From: Rusavskia elegans
Taxonomy: Eukaryota; Ascomycota; Lecanoromycetes; Teloschistales; Teloschistaceae
Length of the DNA: 64,000 bases
Direction of reading: 5' to 3'
Assembly: GCA_011316305.1 (NCBI GenBank)
Contig: SAUG01000124.1
Span: forward strand, 1 to 64,000
Shown piece after piece: positions 56,928 to 64,000 of the stretch. Made by a program: the position numbers and the translations under genes. The notes beneath the pieces were generated by a model. It had not been told where the DNA came from. It was given only the letters and a program-made list of their open reading frames with translations, and did not search any database. Position 1 is the stretch's first letter. Each line of letters starts with the position of its first letter.

Positions 56928-59384
56928 TCAAGCCGGCACTGTACCGCCCCTCTTGGAAAAGTCCTCCCAGGACACGCCATCTGCGAGGGCCTTTTTAGCC
57001 TCATCACCCATAGAAGACATACCGTAGATGTAGCTCCCATTCTGCAGAGTGTTAGCCTTACTCTGGACTAAGACTGTAACCTTGGAACGACATTTGGAAA
57101 GATCGAGGGTTCTAAAGTGAGCATATGTTTGGACGGATAGAAGCCTGAGCATTGCTGCAATTACCTACCGTCCAACCGAAACTGCGTTTTCCGTTAGCCT
57201 TCCCTTCTTAAATATCTTGTTCATGCGTGCAACAACACAACCTTCCTGTGGAGCATACTTGAAGTTGCGCCCCTGATTACCATATTCCGCATCCACAGAA
57301 TGTGAGCGTTCAAGCTGAGTGACATCGTACTTCTCGACAACGGTCCCGTTCCAATTTCTGAAGGTCTCTGTCATCATATGGAGCCAACGGTATGCCAGTC
57401 TGTCAGCTTCGTTATGGAAGCCATAGCTTCTGAGGCCATCCCACGCGAGCACTTGGTGGGGAGCCCATCCATAAGGATAATCCCACTGCTTCTGAGGATT
57501 CTCTTCGGTCACGGTACCCCTGGTACTCTCAGAGGTGCTCGATAATCCGCCAATGCACTCAAATTTCGGCAACGCATGTTCGACGAGCCTCTCCGCTTGT
57601 GATTTGTTCGCTGCACCGCACCATAATGACCAAAGGCAAGTAACACTTTCGGCGGTACTCTGCTGTCTTGTGACGGTGTTGTAGTCGAGGTAGATACCTT
57701 TCTGCTCATTCCAGAGATACTTATCAATCGATGCTTTTCTTTTCTCTGCTCGTTCGCGCCAAAGTCGAGAAGTTTCAACCGTGTCTACCTTTTCTCCAGG
57801 GATAACGTAGTCCTCAGGGATGGCAAGACCGTCATTGAAGTGTGTGTGGATTGTGGACGCAATGTCGTTTTCTATTTGGAAGAGGAGACAATTCAGGTCA
57901 ACTGTAGCCAGGTCTGCACAAACGCCTTCAACGCGGTTTGAAGTATCGTGACCACTTTCACGGACCGCTCGGTCATGGTCAAAGAAGATATCAAGATCTG
58001 GCTCTGAGATGGAACCCTTGTTGTATGCGTCGCTCACTTCTTGGAGCGTCATGTCATACTTCTTGCCATATGGCATGAACACATCTGCAAAGACTATGGG
58101 CCGACATTCTGGGGGCGATCCCTTGCCGACTTCACGCCAATTAGCGGATACTCAGCAGACGGCGGGCACAGATCCATACTTGGACGGTACCTTGACAAAC
58201 CGGATTCCGCATCAAGTCGCGGCGTTGAGGTCCACCACGAATGATATTCCTTCCGGGCTGCTAGGATGGCAGCTTTCAAGATGCCCAAAGCGTCAGGCTC
58301 ATGCTTGGTTCGGTGGAAAGTCTTCAGGGCAAGCCAAGTGAGCAGTGGAGGCTGTGCTCGGCCAAGGTAGTATGAGCGATTTGCATTCAGAATCTTACCA
58401 TAGTGTTTGATCTCAAAGATGAAATTCTTGACAAGACCCTTGACAACAGCCAAGTGGTTGTCCAGCATGCCAAGGGCGCAAAAGCAGGCATCCCAATTGT
58501 ACAGCTCATTGAACTGGTCGCCAGGTACAATGAAAGGTACTCCCTTCATTTGCTTCGTCACTGACTGTCCCTGAGGTTGGACAGCCTCCATGTCCAGGGC
58601 AAGGATACCAGGTTTATCGTTGATACTTTTGATGAAATCAGCCGTTATCTCACCACCGGGTAGCCATTGCACGTCCAGGTCCATCGCGGGACGATCTTTG
58701 GCGACTGTGCTGTAGTAAGCAAATTGTTCAGGGGCGCCTGGTGGGACGTAGATCCTGAGGGATGACTTCGACTTCGGGGTTGATACCGTAGGCTTAATGC
58801 CCTCTGAGTCTCCGCGCTGAGTTAGGTTGTCTGGCGCAGCCCGATCGATGCCGTCTGCGTCTAAGCGGCGAGTCAGGTTGTCCCACCATGTTGTTGTAAT
58901 CAGACGGCTGAGGCGGTGGACAGGGTCTTCCTCGAGCTGGGCACGCTTGACCGTTGCGGTCGCCCGACCCTTTTGTTGGGCCAGAAACAGTTCTTGCAGC
59001 AGGTTGCTCAACTGGTATACACCTTGGACGTCGAATTTGGATTTTTCAGGGGTGGCGTATCTACCCAAAGGGAAATTCTAGGCTTCGTTGACACCAAACT
59101 CACGTCAATGGCGACGAAATCACCCACCTTGGGCCCCCGATCGTCTATTGTAATCAAGCAATTCCCGTCCGTGTCTTCGCGGGCCAAAAGATCCCGCATA
59201 GTCGTATCTACATCGACGGAAATAGACTCATGGTTCGATTTGCTTTTGTCTGTGTACAAGAGGTAAGAATGCCATTAGAAAGGAATGAAGCCGTCCTCTG
59301 CTTGAGGCCGATCAAGCACTCACCTTTGTCTCTAGAATCAGTGGAAGTCGAGTCTTTGTCCGCTATGGGCAGTGCAGAGGCCAT
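56928..59384 (-). CDS. NTH1: Neutral trehalase (GH37), short N-terminus
   Basis: Hydrolyses cytosolic trehalose to two glucoses. My model has six exons: 59324-59384, 59128-59249, 58180-59077, 57259-58129, 57169-57181 and 56928-57041 (692 aa). A Ca-binding EF-like loop DTDGNCLITIDD is near residue 45. Trehalase signature 1 appears as VPGDQFNELYNWDACF and signature 2 as QWDYPYGWAPHQ. The catalytic Asp is in ESGHDTSNR and the catalytic Glu in VDAEYGNQG. The product lacks the long N-terminus with cAMP-kinase (RRxS) sites seen in yeast Nth1. The splice between exons 4 and 5 is uncertain. The model uses donor GTATGC and loses the conserved PQEG before FGWTNG (see findings). Other junctions fit the family well. 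Confidence 0.82.
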
Positions 59385-60542
59385 CTTCGGGCAGTTGAAG
59401 TGACTTCAGCCTTTACTCTGTCAAATTGTACAGACACTGTGGGCACAGCAAAGATCATTGATCACGAGAAGGTAGATTGCCAATGCCAAAGAGCACAGAC
59501 CAGTTCACGCTTCTAAAGTGGTAGTCTCACAGAAGTAGATGGTAGCTGGGAGACAGGCCGCACGTAAATCGCACGGAGGGCGGAATAGAATAAGGAGATG
59601 GGATCGCACTGCTGGAGGGTAACGGCTGGTAGAAGCTAGCTAGTTTACTGGAAACCATATGGGTCTTCAGTCAGACGTCTGACAAATGATATGGGGGTGT
59701 GTGACCGCGTTGAAGTCTATTTGACAGTTGATAGGGATGTGTGGTTGCTAAGCAGTAGTCGTGAGGAATTACCAGAGCTACTCTAGAGTATAGTAGTGTC
59801 GGAGGATTCGAGAGCTGACGCCAGGATGCGTGGTGCTTCAGCTTTTATTATTGCCGCCGACACGTGGCACTGAATTGAACATCTCCTGCGGGCTACAAGA
59901 CTCCAACGGAGAAAGCAGCACGCAGGTCGTCGTATGTAGGCAGGCAAGGCAGGTAGAAACCACCAGAATACCCATCGACCGTAGGCAAGTCATACGTATG
60001 TATCATGCAATTCTCTGTAGAACCACATGTCCACGGCCTGTACAGCCGATCTGAACTACTGTCGACAGCAACCCAAAACTATGTATGTGCTTCCCAGTCC
60101 CAAACCACTCTTCGAGGCTCTGCCCCCACCCTGGAGCCCCTGAGGACAACGACTGCTTGGATACATAGGTAAGGTACTCCATGTTCGGAAGTTATTATCA
60201 TCCCCCAACGACAGCTAGATAAAATATAAAGGAACACCCGTCTAGAAGTCTCCTTCCAAGCAGTCAGCTGGATCCCCATAGGTCAAATCCAAATTATCAC
60301 CATGAGCAGAAGCTATGACTTTGGAGCTCCAAGCATGAGTGTATGGCGGCAAATTGCATTGGGGGTATTGAGACGTTCAAGTACTTCTCGCTCAACCAGA
60401 CTATCTCCGTGAGCATCACCTCAACAATTCTGGTCCCAAGAAATGAATCTGATGGTAATACATACCAGCAGCAAGAAAAAAGAAAAATCAATTCATACAT
60501 CTCGATGGTAAATTGAGACCAAGATGAACGCCACGCCGGCTC
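59385..60542. other. Intergenic region NTH1 promoter / MED14 3' flank
   Basis: About 1.16 kb, the longest unexplained stretch outside the transposon island. It is of normal composition. Short frames on both strands overlap each other and resemble nothing known. No tRNA-like fold or repeat was recognised. Confidence 0.4.
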
Positions 60543-63500
60543 TCAATCCAGAGCCACGATTTCGTCTTCGTCATCTTCTCTTTTCCGCTTCTGAGCCTTA
60601 TAGTCCTGGAATTCGGTATTTGGTGCAGGCTCCATGGCTGGCACATTTTGGAATACGTCATCCATCTTCTTCAGAAGCGCTTCCACTCCGGAAAGAGAAG
60701 CAACTATTCCTGGACTCATGCCACTCCAGCCGTCGCCTTTTTCATTGATCATGCTGCGGAATCGTTCATGAACTCGCGAGTCGGTCTTCTTACCATCTGG
60801 TAAACTCGCTTCTTCGACAAACCACATAAATTCTTCTCTTCGCCTTCGTAACCGAAGATCGAACCTCCCTAGTTGATCTGGCAATCGTATTTGATACCAC
60901 TCTGCCGATCGAGACAGTATACTGACCTTGTCGTCTCCGTGTACGGTCTCCATGGCTGCTAGAGCCCGCATGAGGGAAAGAGTCACAGCGAGAAGCAGGA
61001 TGACGTGTTTCAACCCATCGGGTCCCCGGAGAAGTACTGTGACCTGGTTCTGTATCCGAAGATGCGGATTGCCATTTTCGAAAGAGATCTGAGGTGGGCC
61101 TTCACCTGTGAAGGTAATCTTGGCTCGGAGATCATGTGGTTCCGTAGCGTACGTGAATTCAACATGGCGGAGGGAGAATTTATGTATCTTAGATGCTTGC
61201 ACAACTGATATATAATCGATCAGGCGCTGAATCTTCGCCAAGCAGCCTAAGAGACCTGGAATAGCTGACGTCCCTACAGCGGTCCTTAACCGAAAGGCGA
61301 AAGCGCCCGAAGTAGGGTGGAAAGTAACGGACTCCTTATCCATAGAGTCCATAGCTCGAGAGCGAAGGTTGACGCAATTGCTCTGAGCAGTGACCAGATG
61401 ATTTGCATAAGAATCAGATTCGTCGGTGCCGATGAAAGAAAGCCGCAAGACTTGACTGTATCGCGGCATCTTCGCAAAATTTTGCGTTTCAAGCGTAGCT
61501 TGTACTCGGGATTTAGGAAGACGGATGTAAAGCGCCGGGAAATTGGAGGACGGTCTGGTCGAGCTTGTCACGACGAGTCTATGTGGAATTTTCTGGAGAG
61601 CGAGTTGCCTCGAATCTGTGTGTTGAGATATCATGCCCGCCGCGGTAACCTCGATTTGAGAAAGCTCCGGATACGAAAGCTCCCTAAGAGCAACGGGATT
61701 GGCAGTTGAAAGCACTTTGAACGCGGCTCGAATGGATGGTCCAGGTGCTGCAGTCTGATCCACTCGCGAGCTGCTGTTGTCCAGCTCAACGATCCACCAG
61801 GAATCTCCTGCAAGGCTTGCTGTGAAAGCGAAAAGCCACTGCGCGTCCCAAGTTTTCTTCCTGAAGAAGCTAGCCCGAAGGGTTTCACGGCCAAAGTGAT
61901 GCCTCACCTTGTCTTGATTTGGCCGAATCGAGTTGGCGATAGCCCATCCATAGCACCGTAGTGTACATTCCACCTCCTCACAAGAAGCAGTGGCTCGGAG
62001 GTTCGCGATACATGTGGCTGCCGTCTTCTCGGGTGAGATTAGACCATTGAGGTCTCTTTCCGCTCGACTGTATAGTGACGACGGAGGCAAGAGTACCATT
62101 CTCCCAGACACAGGCTCCTGGATGATAGTACAGGACTGAGATATTGTAAGTTGGACCGACAGACTGATTGCGGTTGGTTCAATTGTAGATCGAGTATGCC
62201 TCAGCCTTAGGGTTTTCTGAGCATAGAGATGACCTTCTCTTAACTTCGTCTTTGTCTCCTTGAAGATAGCGTTCGTGTGCGCGGATATGATCTGTTTCAG
62301 AATGGCTTCCACAGACAGATCTCCAAGGTCGATGATCAAGGGGACATCGGCAACTTCCTTTCCGGTACAGAACCAGCGAATCCCAATATTGGGTTCATCC
62401 TCTTCTTCATGAAGCCACGATGATCTTTTGACGTTTCGCCGACGGATTCCGAGCTCTATCCAGCTCTTCGCTCCGGGCCGAGTGACCCAGTATTGGATGA
62501 TCAGAGAGCGGTGAACGGCTTCTACCTTCAGATGCTCAGACCAACTGGTTTGCGACATGCGATACGCCTGATGCCGGAAGATGTTGAGTTTGTGGCTCAG
62601 GACAAAGTTGTGGAGGAATCCATAGCACCCTTTCAGACCGTCATGACCGAGCAGTATGTTGATTCGGGCCTCAAGATCATCGCGTAAGGGGCCTTGAGGT
62701 ATCGCTGCTGGTGAGGGTGAGAATAGAAACCGAAAGTCGATGAAGTAGAGCTGCGAAAAAGGATTCTCGTCCGCTACGGAAAGGTCAACTTCGAAATCGT
62801 TGGGTACTCGGAATGTTACACGGCCGTTGGATATCGAATAATTCTTCAGAGGTGGTGGTATAGGCTCATGCAACCGCAGTCGTATGGTGAGCTGCGTATT
62901 GATGCCTCGAAGAGCTTTGAGAAACCGTTGAGGCGGTACTTGCTTTGGGGGCAGGTAGCCTAGATCTGGCAGCCCAGGTACTTTCCCCATAGATAGAGCT
63001 TCCAGCGCGGTCTTCAGGTCGGGATTTGGCATTCTCTCCAGTGCCATGATCCTCCTGAGCTCCCCTATCCAGGTACACGCACCGTCGTACTGACGAGTTT
63101 GGGCATCCAACCAGGCTTTCATGTCTATCACTCTGCTGATCGACTCCGCCCGCCGACTCCACTGTGAAAGCACTAAGATCTTGATGAATTTTGCTCTTCG
63201 ATCCTGAGCAAAATCCAAGAGCCTGATTTTCTTCTGTACGATTCCTTGCGAAGGATTTACTAGGATAGAACCGTTCGACTGCGGCATCTGCAATTCGGAC
63301 ATCTCGTTGACAACCTCGGTAATCCCATTGAAAGTTTCTTGAACAAGTCGCTTGATAAGATCCGATAAGGGTAGGTAGCCCATTGTAATTCGCGCAATCT
63401 CTGGTGGCAGCTGTTTTGAAGAGCCTCCCGCAAACGTTGAGCTATCTGCCTGGGATCGCCCCGTCGCAGACAGATCGCCATTAGTCTGGTGTTGAATCAC

Positions 63501-63827
63501 CTCGCCAAGAGATCCATTAATGGCTGACAAGCTCTCTTCCTGGTTCCTGTGCTCAGTGCGATTCGTAGCATTGTGATCCGCCATAGTGGCTGATTTGGTT
63601 GGGAATCGCTGCGAGGGTGTAAAATGCTGACGATCATCCTGTTCGCTTCTGAGTAATCCCGGCATCGTCTGCTGGTTGTTCGTAGGGCCCCGCGATGTGT
63701 CACCCTTCGCTCCTTCCTCCCCTCCCCTCGGCCGCTCCAGGTCGCCACTCTCCACACCGCGTACTGCCGCTATCTTGCCCAGACGAAGTGCATCCGAGAG
63801 GGATGTATTCACACTATGAGCGCTCAA
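60543..63827 (-). CDS. RGR1: Mediator complex subunit 14 (Rgr1)
   Basis: The backbone subunit joining the head, middle and tail modules of Mediator (nuclear). It is a single exon of 1,094 aa from the Met at 63827. A Met at 63584 (MADHNATNRTEH) is an alternative that removes a Gly/Arg-rich non-conserved leader. The MED14 N-terminal domain is clear: PPEIARITMGYLPLSDLIKR, then VQETFNGITEVVNEM, VQKKIRLLDFAQDRRAKFIK and LVLSQWSRRA. It is followed by the repeat region VPNDFEVDLSVADENPFSQLYFIDFRFLF. The C-terminal part is less conserved and ends in a basic/acidic tail (QKRKREDDEDEIVALD). The promoter lies in the last 173 bp of the window. Confidence 0.93.
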   Translation of the reverse strand: MSAHSVNTSLSDALRLGKIAAVRGVESGDLERPRGGEEGAKGDTSRGPTNNQQTMPGLLRSEQDDRQHFTPSQRFPTKSATMADHNATNRTEHRNQEESLSAINGSLGEVIQHQTNGDLSATGRSQADSSTFAGGSSKQLPPEIARITMGYLPLSDLIKRLVQETFNGITEVVNEMSELQMPQSNGSILVNPSQGIVQKKIRLLDFAQDRRAKFIKILVLSQWSRRAESISRVIDMKAWLDAQTRQYDGACTWIGELRRIMALERMPNPDLKTALEALSMGKVPGLPDLGYLPPKQVPPQRFLKALRGINTQLTIRLRLHEPIPPPLKNYSISNGRVTFRVPNDFEVDLSVADENPFSQLYFIDFRFLFSPSPAAIPQGPLRDDLEARINILLGHDGLKGCYGFLHNFVLSHKLNIFRHQAYRMSQTSWSEHLKVEAVHRSLIIQYWVTRPGAKSWIELGIRRRNVKRSSWLHEEEDEPNIGIRWFCTGKEVADVPLIIDLGDLSVEAILKQIISAHTNAIFKETKTKLREGHLYAQKTLRLRHTRSTIEPTAISLSVQLTISQSCTIIQEPVSGRMVLLPPSSLYSRAERDLNGLISPEKTAATCIANLRATASCEEVECTLRCYGWAIANSIRPNQDKVRHHFGRETLRASFFRKKTWDAQWLFAFTASLAGDSWWIVELDNSSSRVDQTAAPGPSIRAAFKVLSTANPVALRELSYPELSQIEVTAAGMISQHTDSRQLALQKIPHRLVVTSSTRPSSNFPALYIRLPKSRVQATLETQNFAKMPRYSQVLRLSFIGTDESDSYANHLVTAQSNCVNLRSRAMDSMDKESVTFHPTSGAFAFRLRTAVGTSAIPGLLGCLAKIQRLIDYISVVQASKIHKFSLRHVEFTYATEPHDLRAKITFTGEGPPQISFENGNPHLRIQNQVTVLLRGPDGLKHVILLLAVTLSLMRALAAMETVHGDDKVSILSRSAEWYQIRLPDQLGRFDLRLRRRREEFMWFVEEASLPDGKKTDSRVHERFRSMINEKGDGWSGMSPGIVASLSGVEALLKKMDDVFQNVPAMEPAPNTEFQDYKAQKRKREDDEDEIVALD

Positions 63828-64000
63828 CTATGCTCGCGAAGTGCTGTTTCGCAATGTCACAGATCCAGGCCAGAGCAGGAAATTGACAGTGGGCGATGAG
63901 GGATAGGATGAACTCTTGGGAAAGCAATCTAATGAAGTCCGATTCGAAGGTGGGGCCGAACAAGCGCGGCCGGAGTGTGTGTGTGAGGTCGGAGGATCGG

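Overview
The window is nuclear DNA of a filamentous ascomycete (Pezizomycotina). The genes have short GT-AG introns of about 42-170 bp with CTAAC/CTGAC-type branch sites, there are no spliceosomal oddities beyond those listed, and the housekeeping proteins are fungal in type (NAB2, HEM14, RGR1/MED14, RTG2, SRC1, RCR). A long AT-rich block almost devoid of CpA and TpG is the signature of repeat-induced point mutation (RIP). Class Dothideomycetes is my guess from the general look of the proteins, not a demonstrated placement.

Left arm (1-19,114), dense with genes: ISC1 (-), a SWD3/WDR5-like WD40 protein (+), UBR1 (-), QCR9 (-, five tiny exons), PYM (+), HEM14 (-), NAB2 (-) and the proteasome beta-5 gene PRE2 (+). 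Right arm (36,798-64,000): an MFS transporter of the Dal5/allantoate-permease type (+), an unrecognised Cys-rich/acidic protein (+), RTG2-like Ppx/GppA protein (+), RPA2/RPA135 of RNA polymerase I (-), ARL8 (+), an RCR-type membrane protein (+), SRC1/HEH inner-nuclear-membrane protein (+), mitochondrial OCT1 (-), neutral trehalase (-) and MED14/RGR1 (-). The genes are functionally mixed (sphingolipid turnover, chromatin, protein degradation, respiration, haem, RNA, Pol I, trafficking), with no evident operon-like cluster. Several share short divergent promoters (QCR9/PYM, NAB2/PRE2).

Centre (19,115-36,797): a nested, RIP-destroyed transposon island. The whole block is bounded by about 90-bp terminal inverted repeats flanked by TA, and its left part encodes a Tc1/mariner DDE transposase remnant. 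Into it sits a Ty3/Gypsy LTR retrotransposon on the minus strand, with 227-bp direct repeats at about 20,618 and 33,800. Into the Gypsy sits a complete 5,973-bp hAT element with a perfect 8-bp target-site duplication. A further 618-bp CGGCTAA-repeat element abuts the right LTR.

The most unusual observation is inside the hAT element. Next to the transposase remnant there is a 146-codon remnant that, once RIP-type TAA/TAG codons are read as former CAA/CAG, has the alpha-N/alpha-1 sequence and spacing of histone H3, with a CENP-A-like lengthened loop. On the opposite strand lies a second, unrecognised open frame. RIP stops abruptly at the outer inverted repeats and the flanking genes look untouched.
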